The notes under the pieces were generated by a model. The model was given only the letters and a program-made list of their open reading frames with translations, searched no databases and was not told the origin of the DNA. Made by a program: the position numbers and the translations under genes. DNA of 33,670 nucleotides from a virus: the IMG/VR virus record IMGVR_UViG_3300044673_000585, positions 1-33,670 of that record. One strand, 5' to 3'. Every line of letters starts with the position of its first letter. Position 1 is the first letter of the stretch. Below, in pieces: positions 7,599 through 14,161 of this stretch.

Positions 7599-7637
7599 AC
7601 CGGGCTTCGGCCCGGTCATCCAGGCGTGGCGGCCTGG
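7599..7637 (+). terminator. Two tandem hairpins after the small-gene pair
   Basis: ACCGGGC 7599-7605 pairs with GCCCGGT 7610-7616 around a stable TTCG tetraloop. CCAGGC 7620-7625 pairs with GCCTGG 7632-7637 around 6 bases. Neither is followed by a T-run, so they are more likely mRNA-processing or attenuation structures than full terminators. The next gene starts 27 bases later. Confidence 0.4.
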
Positions 7638-7664
7638 GTCTGATGATGCAGCCAAAGGATAAAA

Positions 7665-7880
7665 ATGAGCGCGGAACCACTGGAACAGGAAGAAGAACAA
7701 CGCCCCACACGGACAAAGCCAGTGGTGGTCAAACTGCGGCCGCACTGCACTGGCCCCCGGCTCATCGGCTGTCCAGCCTATCCGACAACCGGGCTCCTGG
7801 CCGGGGCCAGCGTTGAGTGGTGCCAGTCAAGCCGAGGCAGGATGGCGGCGTGTGCCACCTGCCGGTGGAATAAGGCATGA
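7665..7880 (+). CDS. Small Cys-containing protein of unknown function
   Basis: A 71-aa protein with AAGGA 6 bases before ATG 7665. Five cysteines (28, 36, 53, 63, 66) include a C-terminal CATC pair, suggesting metal binding. The N-terminus is acidic and Gln-rich, the middle basic. It overlaps the next gene through ATGA. It belongs to an early-operon group of small Cys-rich products. Confidence 0.55.
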   Translation: MSAEPLEQEEEQRPTRTKPVVVKLRPHCTGPRLIGCPAYPTTGLLAGASVEWCQSSRGRMAACATCRWNKA

Positions 7881-8200
7881 TCCGCTGCCAGGGCGGCTGG
7901 TGCGATTGGTGCCCGGTGAAGATCCAACTGGAGTGTGAGGAACAACGAATGATCCCCATCGAAAGAATCGAACATATCAGGCAATGCCTACGGCGGATGA
8001 ACCCGGTGCTGGGTTCTGAGCTGGCCGGAGCCGCTGCCATAGAAAAGGAATTGCAGGCCCTGGAACTAATCTTTACCCGGCTCGGTGTGATGGTTGAGGC
8101 ATTGTCGCCTAAAGACCCGCAGCGCTGCCCTGCCTGCCCCTACCCGGCATCCCTAGAAGCAATGACCCGCAACGCCCTGACCGGTGACACATGCGATTGA
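7877..8200 (+). CDS. Cys-rich early protein with paired CxxC motifs
   Basis: A 107-aa protein. The N-terminus carries CQGGWCDWC, and the C-terminus CPACP plus a terminal Cys, so the two ends could build a zinc site around a central helical segment (IERIEHIRQCLRRM, KELQALELIFTRLG). It begins in an ATGA overlap with the upstream gene and its last 10 bases overlap the next. Function unknown. Confidence 0.6.
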   Translation: MIRCQGGWCDWCPVKIQLECEEQRMIPIERIEHIRQCLRRMNPVLGSELAGAAAIEKELQALELIFTRLGVMVEALSPKDPQRCPACPYPASLEAMTRNALTGDTCD

Positions 8201-8679
8201 TCTGCCCAGGCTGCGGCCTCACCGCCTCTGTGGAGGCGTGGCTCAATGATGCCGAGGCCCGCGAGCTGTTGCTTGTCGTGGCCAGGCTGCCGCATCCGTT
8301 GCCGGAAGCCTGCCTGCCGTATCTGGGCCTGTTTCGGCCGGAGAGCAAAGCCTTGAGCTGGAAGAAGGCGGGACGAATCGTGGCGGAGTTGGCGAAGATC
8401 GCTGGCTCAGGCCATGTCCAGGTGCAGGGCAAGCCCTCCCGGCCATGCTCGCCCCGGATATGGGCCGAGGCCATGGGGCAGATGCTGGACCGGAGAGACC
8501 GGATCACCAGGCCCATGCCGAACCACAACTACCTGCGCCAGGTGGCCTGGCAGTTGGCCGACGAGGCGGACGCCAAGGGCGAGAAACAGCGCAACGAGAA
8601 TGAAAAGACTGGGACTCTGCCCAGGGAACGGATTGTCAGCACCAACCCGCTGGCCAAGTTGATGGGGGAAGATGGATGA
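8191..8679 (+). CDS. Zinc-ribbon early protein of unknown function
   Basis: A 162-aa protein starting with a CPGCG zinc-ribbon half (Cys5, Cys8), followed by a helical domain (LNDAEARELLLVVARLP, YLGLFRP, WKKAGRIVAELAKIA). The C-terminal 60 residues are charged and probably disordered (QRNENEKTGTL). The layout resembles replication-initiator or primosome accessory proteins in phage early operons, but I cannot tie it to a family. It overlaps the next gene by ATGA. Confidence 0.65.
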   Translation: MRLICPGCGLTASVEAWLNDAEARELLLVVARLPHPLPEACLPYLGLFRPESKALSWKKAGRIVAELAKIAGSGHVQVQGKPSRPCSPRIWAEAMGQMLDRRDRITRPMPNHNYLRQVAWQLADEADAKGEKQRNENEKTGTLPRERIVSTNPLAKLMGEDG

Positions 8680-8864
8680 ATTATTTGCTTTCGTTTGCAG
8701 TATGCGTGGCGGCTACCGTTTTCTCGGCCCTCGGCGGCTCACTGGAGGTGAAATACTTGGTTATGAGCGACGTCAATGTCGCGATATTCTTGCTGATCGC
8801 CTGGGGGCTGGATAAGAAGCGCCTCCCCATCAATATCAACCTGACCGTCAAGCGTGGTGACTGA
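8676..8864 (+). CDS. Small two-helix membrane protein
   Basis: A 62-aa protein with two hydrophobic segments, residues 3-19 (LLSFAVCVAATVFSALG) and about 32-45 (VNVAIFLLIAWGL), and a basic tail (KKRLPININLTVKRGD). It is coupled to the preceding gene by ATGA. It may be a membrane effector, or a holin-like protein misplaced from the lysis cassette; the sequence does not decide this. Confidence 0.55.
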   Translation: MNYLLSFAVCVAATVFSALGGSLEVKYLVMSDVNVAIFLLIAWGLDKKRLPININLTVKRGD

Positions 8865-8865
8865 T

Positions 8866-9306
8866 ATGCCGACCAGAGCCGACCTCGCTAAGATCCACAT
8901 CGCGGTTAAGGAATTGAACCTCACCGACGAGGCCTACCGGGATATGCTGCACCTACATTTCGGCGCCTCCAGCGCCAAGGATCTACTACCCAAACAAGTG
9001 GTAGTCCTGCTCAACCAGTTCCGGGCCAAGGGCTGGAAGCCGAAGAAAAGCGCCGTTGTAAAGCATGGCCGCAAGGATGACAACTTTATCGAGATCAAAC
9101 CGGGACCGAACGCAAAGCAAAAGCGCTACATCCTGGCCCTGTGGAACGCCCTGCGCTATGACGTTGCTAAGCTGCATGCCCGCTGCAAAAAGCAGTTTAA
9201 CGTGGAGCGGTTCGAGTGGCTGGAAGATGACCACGACCTGTTCGTCCTGGCCACGGATCTGCGTCAGCGGTGCATGAATGTCGGCATCGATCCGGAGCCG
9301 AATTGA
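8866..9306 (+). CDS. gemA: GemA/Mu gp16-like regulatory protein
   Basis: A 146-aa protein of the gp16/GemA family (DUF1018), always found just upstream of mor in Mu-like phages. Diagnostic stretches are LAKIHIAVKELNLTDEAYRD, FGASSAKDL and QKRYILALWNALR. GemA is reported to modulate host gene expression and DNA topology in Mu. I preferred ATG 8866 over the GTG at 8854 because family homology starts with MPTRADLAKIHI. Its stop overlaps the mor start (TGATG). Confidence 0.88.
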   Translation: MPTRADLAKIHIAVKELNLTDEAYRDMLHLHFGASSAKDLLPKQVVVLLNQFRAKGWKPKKSAVVKHGRKDDNFIEIKPGPNAKQKRYILALWNALRYDVAKLHARCKKQFNVERFEWLEDDHDLFVLATDLRQRCMNVGIDPEPN

Positions 9307-9635
9307 TGATAGGCGAAAGCGACATTGTCGAATTACCGGATGACGCTCTGCCAGGATTGGAGAATCTGAACGGCGACCTGCGGATGCTTGCCGAGGTTCC
9401 GGGAGTAGGAGTAGCCATGGCCTTGCGTATTGCCCAGATCTTTGGCGGCACGCCGATCCGCATCTATGGCACACAGAAATGGCTGCGGCGGCACCGGGAC
9501 CGCTGCATCCGGAATGAAAACGACAACGGCGTCTCCGCCGTGGAGCTGGGCCGCAAGTATCGGTTGAGCGAAAGGCAGATATGGAATATCCTCGGTTCAC
9601 CCGAGCTGGAAGAGCGTCAGATAAGGATGTTTTAA
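9306..9635 (+). CDS. mor: Mor-family transcription activator
   Basis: A 109-aa activator that binds DNA as a dimer and recruits RNA polymerase to middle/late promoters. The N-terminal dimerisation half shows LPGLENLNGDLRMLAEVPGVG and ALRIAQIFGG. The C-terminal helix-turn-helix is VSAVELGRKYRLSERQIWNIL, the hallmark of the Mor/C family. ATG 9306 overlaps the gemA stop. Only one Mor/C protein is present, so it may drive the whole lysis and morphogenesis region, where Mu uses Mor and then C. Confidence 0.9.
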   Translation: MIGESDIVELPDDALPGLENLNGDLRMLAEVPGVGVAMALRIAQIFGGTPIRIYGTQKWLRRHRDRCIRNENDNGVSAVELGRKYRLSERQIWNILGSPELEERQIRMF

Positions 9636-9647
9636 GGAGACCAAACC

Positions 9648-10025
9648 ATGAAGAAAACAACGACAATCTTGCTCGCCTGCCTATGTCTTCCTGTGGTCGC
9701 CTCCGCTGCGCATCTACATAAGGAGAAGTGGTACCAGGATCAATGGTGCTCCGAGCATGGCGGACAGGCCGAGGTGGTTCTCCCGGACAGTACACGCGCC
9801 GATTGCATCACGGCCACCCATGCCATCGAGCACGACTTCGGGCCGAAATGGGCCGAGGCCATCGGCCAGGCCCTTTATTATTCGCTGCAAACCGGCAAAC
9901 GGGCCGGGGTTGTCCTAATCCTGGAAGACCAGCAAGACCGCGTATACTGGCTGCGTCTGAACAGCACAATACAGCACTTCAACCTGCCAATCGATACATG
10001 GGCAATCGGCCCGTCTCCTCAGTAA
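9648..10025 (+). CDS. Exported protein with PD-(D/E)XK-like motifs
   Basis: A 125-aa protein with a Sec signal peptide: basic KK, hydrophobic TILLACLCLPVV, cleavage after ASA at residue 20. An AAGGAG lies just upstream. The mature part has two cysteines (34, 53) that could form a disulfide. Its core, D52, E61-x-D63, K67, then Q74-A-L-Y-Y78, resembles a restriction-nuclease fold with the RecB-type QxxxY motif, but the usual ExK lysine is replaced. Flanking strands (GVVLILED, YWLRLN) fit. It is the last gene of the early block, after mor. A periplasmic role is inferred; superinfection exclusion or scavenging are possibilities. Nuclease activity is uncertain. Confidence 0.7.
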   Translation: MKKTTTILLACLCLPVVASAAHLHKEKWYQDQWCSEHGGQAEVVLPDSTRADCITATHAIEHDFGPKWAEAIGQALYYSLQTGKRAGVVLILEDQQDRVYWLRLNSTIQHFNLPIDTWAIGPSPQ

Positions 10026-10080
10026 ATTTCCCATCTGGGGCGAGCTCTGCGCCGCCCCGCCTCATCGCTTCATCTCCAGC

Positions 10081-10180
10081 ACCTTTCTTCCCCACCCTGC
10101 AATCCCACTACTGAAACCGTTCAGCCTTACTCCCTCCCCCAAACCCCTGTAATTTATCCCCAATAGCTACACCCACTCTC
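10081..10180 (+). promoter_or_regulatory. C-rich, G-poor tract, rut-like
   Basis: By my count these 100 bases hold 46 C and 6 G and no credible gene. A long C>G imbalance in unstructured RNA is the classic signature of a Rho-loading (rut) site. It lies between the early genes and the lysis cassette and is followed at once by a strong hairpin, so it would stop early transcripts here. Rho dependence is inferred. Confidence 0.45.
10111..10153 (+). promoter_or_regulatory. Candidate Mor-dependent promoter
   Basis: CTGAA 10111-10115 and TTCAG 10120-10124 form a dyad with a 4-base centre. TGTAAT at 10148-10153 matches the -10 consensus at 5 of 6 positions, and no -35 box is present. With a start near 10160 the dyad centres near -42, close to where Mor sits in Mu's middle promoter. 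The strong hairpin at 10187 would lie in the leader, which argues for caution. Confidence 0.3.
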
Positions 10181-10186
10181 CCTTGC

Positions 10187-10221
10187 GCATCCGGTCCGGA
10201 TTGTCCGGTCCGGATGCTTTT
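10187..10221 (+). terminator. Strong intrinsic-terminator-like hairpin
   Basis: A 14-base arm at 10187-10200 pairs with 10204-10217 except for one T-T mismatch, with a 3-base loop, followed by TTTT at 10218-10221. The arms also make a direct repeat of TCCGGTCCGGA. It marks the boundary between the early block and the lysis genes. The T-tail is short, so it may work together with the C-rich tract upstream. Confidence 0.6.
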
Positions 10222-10243
10222 CCCGCGAGGGAGGAGAGGCACG

Positions 10244-10276
10244 ATGAAGAAGAAAAAGCGGAGGGCAAATGCATGA
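10244..10276 (+). CDS. Putative 10-aa basic leader peptide
   Basis: ATG 10244 opens a 10-codon frame encoding MKKKKRRANA, ending in TGA 10274-10276, which overlaps the lysozyme ATG at 10273. A purine-rich GGGAGGAGAGG lies upstream. The arrangement would couple lysozyme translation to the leader. It could also be chance in a purine-rich leader. Confidence 0.3.
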   Translation: MKKKKRRANA

Positions 10277-10707
10277 GCGAGGAAGACTTCGACCGCGACC
10301 TTGAGCAACAGCTTATCAAGCATGAGGACTTGCGGCTCAAGCCGTATAGGTGCTCGGCGGACAAGCTCAGCATCGGCGTTGGCCGAAACCTTGACGACAA
10401 CGGCATCACCCGAATCGAGGCCATGGTGATGCTGCGCAACGACATCACCAGCACCAGGTTTGCTTTGGAAAAGGCAGTCCCAGGCTTCCTCGGTTTTTCG
10501 GCCCAGCGTCGCAGGGCCTTGATCGACATGTGCTTCAATCTAGGCTTGTCCAGGTTCTTGCAATTCAAGCAAATGCTCGCCGCTATCAGGATGGGCGATT
10601 TCTGTGGAGCAGCGGATGAGATGCTCGACTCCAAGTGGGCATCGCAGGTTGGCAAAGAGCCAGGCCAGCGTGCGCATACCTTAGCAACCATGATGCGGGA
10701 GGGATAA
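10273..10707 (+). CDS. Phage lysozyme (GH24 endolysin)
   Basis: A 144-aa T4-type muramidase that cleaves peptidoglycan at lysis. HEDLRLKPY gives catalytic Glu18; nine residues on is Cys27, and six more Ser33, followed by IGVGRNL. This is the E-8-D/C-5-T/S catalytic pattern with the Cys variant. Further hallmarks are RRRALIDMCFNLG and the C-terminal W-x3-V-x8-RA segment. ATG 10273 has GGAGGG 7 bases upstream, better than upstream in-frame starts. There is no signal peptide or SAR helix, so release should depend on the holin encoded next. Confidence 0.92.
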   Translation: MSEEDFDRDLEQQLIKHEDLRLKPYRCSADKLSIGVGRNLDDNGITRIEAMVMLRNDITSTRFALEKAVPGFLGFSAQRRRALIDMCFNLGLSRFLQFKQMLAAIRMGDFCGAADEMLDSKWASQVGKEPGQRAHTLATMMREG

Positions 10708-10709
10708 CC

Positions 10710-11165
10710 ATGGGACTTGATTTAACTGGGCTTGGATCGGTGGCCGACCTGGCCAAGGGTCTGGTCAACAGATTCTTCCCGCCCGCCATGAGCGACACGG
10801 AAAAGGCCGCTGCCCAGATCCAGATCGAACAGATGCTGGAGCAACGGGAGACCGCCTTGATCGATATGCAGCGGTCGGTGATCACTGCCGAGATGGCCCA
10901 GGGCGACAACTACACCAAGCGGGCGCGGCCGAGCATCGTCTATTTCGGCCTGGGTGCCATCGGCTTGGTCCATGTTCTGTTGCCGGTGCTCGCCTGGTTG
11001 ATCCTGACCATCATGGGCAAGCCGGTCGTGTTGCCCACAATTCAACTGCCAGAGCAGTTCTGGCTCACCTGGGGCGGCGTCTGTTCCATCTGGATGATCG
11101 GCCGAACTGCGGAGAAGCGCGGTCAAAGCAGCCAGATGCTGAGTCTTATCACTGGGTCGAAATAA
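10710..11165 (+). CDS. Holin of the three-TM superfamily
   Basis: A 151-aa membrane protein two bases after the lysozyme. The N-terminal 80 residues form an amphipathic helix and coiled segment (AAAQIQIEQMLEQRETALIDMQ), followed by NYTKRARPSIVYFGLGAI, a first TM helix, a second (LLPVLAWLILTIMG), and a terminal hydrophobic WLTWGGVCSIWMIGR with a basic end. This matches the GTA/phage holin_3TM family. It would permeabilise the inner membrane to release the lysozyme. I see no spanin gene beside it. Confidence 0.85.
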   Translation: MGLDLTGLGSVADLAKGLVNRFFPPAMSDTEKAAAQIQIEQMLEQRETALIDMQRSVITAEMAQGDNYTKRARPSIVYFGLGAIGLVHVLLPVLAWLILTIMGKPVVLPTIQLPEQFWLTWGGVCSIWMIGRTAEKRGQSSQMLSLITGSK

Positions 11166-11398
11166 TGCACGAACCCAGAGACGAGGGCGATGTGGCCCAG
11201 GATTACCAGGCCAAGCACAATGCGGCGGCTGTTGCCGATCACCGGGCGAAAATGGAAGGCCAGATGGCGACTCCGTCTTTGATGATTTGTGAGGACTGCG
11301 AAGAGAAAATTCCGGAGGAGCGCCGCAAGAAACAACCGGGCTGCACCCGCTGCGTGGCGTGTCAGTCACTACATGAACGCCTCAAGGGGGGGATGTGA
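11165..11398 (+). CDS. DksA/TraR-type zinc-finger protein
   Basis: A 77-aa protein with the C4 zinc finger C42-x2-C45-x17-C63-x2-C66 (ICEDCEE, then CTRCVACQ) and a short helical N-terminus. TraR-like phage proteins bind the RNA polymerase secondary channel and mimic DksA/ppGpp. The start overlaps the holin stop (TAATG), and the stop overlaps the next start (TGATG). Such genes are common at this place in Mu-like lysis regions. Confidence 0.88.
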   Translation: MHEPRDEGDVAQDYQAKHNAAAVADHRAKMEGQMATPSLMICEDCEEKIPEERRKKQPGCTRCVACQSLHERLKGGM

Positions 11399-11784
11399 TG
11401 TTTGAAGGTCTGTCGCTGTCGGTGATTATGCCCATTGTCTCCATGCTTGGCCTACCTGGCTTGGTGCTGATCTTTTGGTATGTGGACCAGCGACGCATCA
11501 CCGAAGCGGCGGCCCGTCACATGGCGGAGATTGCCGCCATCAAGGAACAGTTTACAGCAGTCATGGAGTCCTCGGAAAAACGATTCGAGGCCGTGGTGCG
11601 GATGTACGAAGACAATGTGCTGCTGGTCAAGGGGTATGAGCGGCTGGCCGGAGATCTGGCCAACATCATCCACCTGAACACCCAGATGCAAACCCGGCTG
11701 GTAGAGAAGATTGAGAGCAACATGAATTGCCCGATTGTGCGGGATGGAGGGTTCAAGAAATGGGCTTTGACGGCGAACGGCTAA
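11398..11784 (+). CDS. DUF2730-like membrane/coiled-coil protein
   Basis: A 128-aa protein with one N-terminal transmembrane helix (VIMPIVSMLGLPGLVLIFWYV) followed by a long helical coiled coil (RHMAEIAAIKEQFTAVMESSEKRFEAVVRM) up to about residue 110. It overlaps the zinc-finger gene by TGATG. Size and position match DUF2730 proteins of Mu-like phages, found between lysis and packaging genes. A spanin-like envelope function is possible but not supported by a lipobox. Confidence 0.7.
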   Translation: MFEGLSLSVIMPIVSMLGLPGLVLIFWYVDQRRITEAAARHMAEIAAIKEQFTAVMESSEKRFEAVVRMYEDNVLLVKGYERLAGDLANIIHLNTQMQTRLVEKIESNMNCPIVRDGGFKKWALTANG

Positions 11785-12011
11785 AACACATGGGCAGGCT
11801 GGCGGAAAAAGAGGCGGACGCCCGGCGGCTTAAAATGAGCATCCAGGGCGATATTGACGCCGTCCGGAATCTTCTGGACCCGTTCGCTCCGATCGAGGAT
11901 CTGCGGGCCGAGGTTGCCGCCGCCCAAGCCGTGGAGCTGGCAGGCAAGCATGCCGAGTATTGCGGTCTGCTTGAAGAAATCAAGGCCATCAAGAAGGCCC
12001 TGGGGATCTGA
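11760..12011 (+). CDS. Small coiled-coil protein before the terminase
   Basis: An 83-aa helical protein from ATG 11760, overlapping the previous gene by 25 bases, with GGAGG upstream. The pattern LKHMGRLAEKEADARRLKMSIQ and LLEEIKAIKKALGI suggests a coiled coil. It occupies the place of the small gene that precedes the terminase small subunit in Mu. No catalytic motif is visible. Confidence 0.65.
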   Translation: MGFDGERLKHMGRLAEKEADARRLKMSIQGDIDAVRNLLDPFAPIEDLRAEVAAAQAVELAGKHAEYCGLLEEIKAIKKALGI

Positions 12012-12014
12012 CCG

Positions 12015-12626
12015 ATGAGCCCGGAATCGTACTCCTGGGAGACCCGCGAACAAGCGGAGGAACTCTACATCATCGACGGACTCACCTATGAGCAGGTGGC
12101 GGAACGGACTACCGTTTCGCTTTCGCAGCTCAAGCGATGGGGAGGCGAGTCAGGATGGGTGGAACGGCGCAAGGAGTACCGCCAGGCGCAAAGCGACATC
12201 CGGCGAGGAGTAACCCTGGCCAAGGCCAAGGCGGTCAATGCCCTGCTCACAACCATGGACCCGCAGACGGCTTATGCCTTCGCCTCCCTGGTTAGCTCCG
12301 GCAAGATCATCGAACAAGAGGCGCGGGATAACCGTATCGCTGCCCCGGCTGAACCGGCCACAGGCAGCATCGAGCGACCGATCAAGACTGCCGAGGACGC
12401 GGTGGTTGCTCTGCAAGAAGCGGTGGAGAAAAAAGTCATCGCCATGCTCACCCAGCCAGGCGGTGTATCTCTCGCCGGGATCAAGGAGATACGGCAGTCC
12501 CTGGAGATGGTCGAGGATATGACAGCCAAGTACAAACCGAGCACCGAAGAAACCGGCAAACCCGGCGGCCTTTCCGATGAAGCGGCCGAGGCTATCCGTC
12601 GGCAGATCCTGGGATTGAGCAAGTAG
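12015..12626 (+). CDS. Terminase small subunit (DUF1804/Mu gp27-like)
   Basis: A 203-aa protein just before the large terminase. The N-terminus is a helix-turn-helix (WETREQAEELYIIDGLTYEQ, SLSQLKRWGGESGWVERRKEY) for recognising the packaging site. A central acidic helical region probably oligomerises, and the C-terminal basic helix (EAAEAIRRQILGLSK) is suited to contact the large subunit. The family signature and position agree with Mu gp27. Confidence 0.85.
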   Translation: MSPESYSWETREQAEELYIIDGLTYEQVAERTTVSLSQLKRWGGESGWVERRKEYRQAQSDIRRGVTLAKAKAVNALLTTMDPQTAYAFASLVSSGKIIEQEARDNRIAAPAEPATGSIERPIKTAEDAVVALQEAVEKKVIAMLTQPGGVSLAGIKEIRQSLEMVEDMTAKYKPSTEETGKPGGLSDEAAEAIRRQILGLSK

Positions 12627-12628
12627 CG

Positions 12629-14161
12629 ATGACTGAAGATACCTTTGTCAAAGAAGACCGCTCGAAACGCACTCCCATGGCGCTGCTGTCCTACCAGCAA
12701 CGCTGGCTGGAGGACGATGCGGATGTCAAGATCATCGAAAAATCACGGCGCATCGGTTTGTCCTGGGCGGAGGCGGCGGACGATGCCCTGCTGGCCGCCA
12801 GCCAGAGCGGCATGGATGTCTGGTACATCGGCTACAACAAGGACATGGCTCAGGAGTTCATTGAGGACTGCGGCGACTGGCTCAAGCATTACGACAAGGC
12901 CGCCTCCGAGGTCGAGGAGTTTGTATTCGATGACGAGGACAAAGACATCCTGGCCTTTCGCATCCGCTGCGCCTCCGGCCATAAAATAGTGGCCCTGTCG
13001 AGCAGGCCCTCCAACCTGCGCGGCAAGCAAGGCAAGGTGGTCATCGACGAAGCTGCCTTCCACGACAACCTGGGCGAGCTGATCAAGGCGGCCATGGCGC
13101 TGCTCATGTGGGGCGGCAAGGTGGTGATCATCTCCACTCACGATGGCGACAGTAATCATTTCAACGAAGTGATCCAGGAGGTGCGAGCTGGAAAGAAACC
13201 GTACAGCCTGCACCGGGTAACACTGGATGATGCCCTGGCCGAAGGCCTATACGAGCGCATCTGTCTGCGTCTTGGCAAGGAGTGGAGCCAGGAGGCCGAG
13301 GAAGCCTGGCGCAAGATGATTATCGCCCAGTACGGAGATGGCGCGGATGAGGAGCTTTTCTGCATCCCGAGTGCCGGTGGCGGAACCTATCTGACCAGGG
13401 CGGTTATCGAACGCTGCATGCGTGAAGATATCCCAATCCTGCGCTGGGCTTGCAAGGATGAGTTTGCCATCTTGCCGGATCACATCCGTCAAGCCGAGGC
13501 CCGCGATTGGTGCGAAGAGCATCTGGCTCCGCTGTTGGCCCAGCTCGATCCGAACCGCGCCCATTACTTCGGCGAAGACTTTGCCAGAACCGGAGATCTA
13601 TCAGTCTTTGTGCCGTTGGCAGAAGAACAGAATCTCAAGTACCGCGCCCCCTTTGTGGTGGAACTGGCAAACGTGCCGTTCAAGGAGCAGGAACTCATTT
13701 TGTACTACATCGTGGACCGGTTGCCTCGCTTTACCCGTGGCAACCTCGACTCGCGGGGCAACGGTCAGTACCTCGGCGAGCGGGCCATGCAGAAATACGG
13801 CCCTGAGCGCATCGGCCAGATCATGCTGTCCGAGGCCTGGTACCGGGAGGAGATGCCCAGGTTCAAGTCGTTCTTTGACGACGGCACCATTGAAGTCCCG
13901 AAAGACGCCGACCACATGGACGATTACCGGGCAATCAAGATGATCAAGGGTGTGGCCAAGCTGCCGGACACTAAGACCAAAGGAAAGGACGGACGGCAGC
14001 GGCATGGTGACGCCGCCATTGCCGTGGCCATGGGCGTGGCCGCCACAAGGGCCGAGGCCTGCGAATACGCCTACCACCCGGTAACGGCTAAAGATATGCA
14101 CGACATGGAGCGGCCTGTTTCCATGACCGCCGGATTCGGCCGCATTCAAGGAGCATGGTAA
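12629..14161 (+). CDS. Terminase large subunit (Mu gp28-like)
   Basis: A 510-aa packaging motor with ATPase and nuclease domains. A variant Walker A is SRRIGLSW at 39-46; Walker B is KVVIDEA with D140 and E141; the coupling motif is VVIISTHDGDS at about 165-175. The C-terminal RNase-H-like nuclease has D317 (GEDFARTGD), D374 (LDSRGNG) and D461 (RHGDAAIAVAM). It would package headfuls from the pac site outward into host DNA, as Mu does. It follows the small subunit by two bases and overlaps the portal start. Confidence 0.93.
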   Translation: MTEDTFVKEDRSKRTPMALLSYQQRWLEDDADVKIIEKSRRIGLSWAEAADDALLAASQSGMDVWYIGYNKDMAQEFIEDCGDWLKHYDKAASEVEEFVFDDEDKDILAFRIRCASGHKIVALSSRPSNLRGKQGKVVIDEAAFHDNLGELIKAAMALLMWGGKVVIISTHDGDSNHFNEVIQEVRAGKKPYSLHRVTLDDALAEGLYERICLRLGKEWSQEAEEAWRKMIIAQYGDGADEELFCIPSAGGGTYLTRAVIERCMREDIPILRWACKDEFAILPDHIRQAEARDWCEEHLAPLLAQLDPNRAHYFGEDFARTGDLSVFVPLAEEQNLKYRAPFVVELANVPFKEQELILYYIVDRLPRFTRGNLDSRGNGQYLGERAMQKYGPERIGQIMLSEAWYREEMPRFKSFFDDGTIEVPKDADHMDDYRAIKMIKGVAKLPDTKTKGKDGRQRHGDAAIAVAMGVAATRAEACEYAYHPVTAKDMHDMERPVSMTAGFGRIQGAW

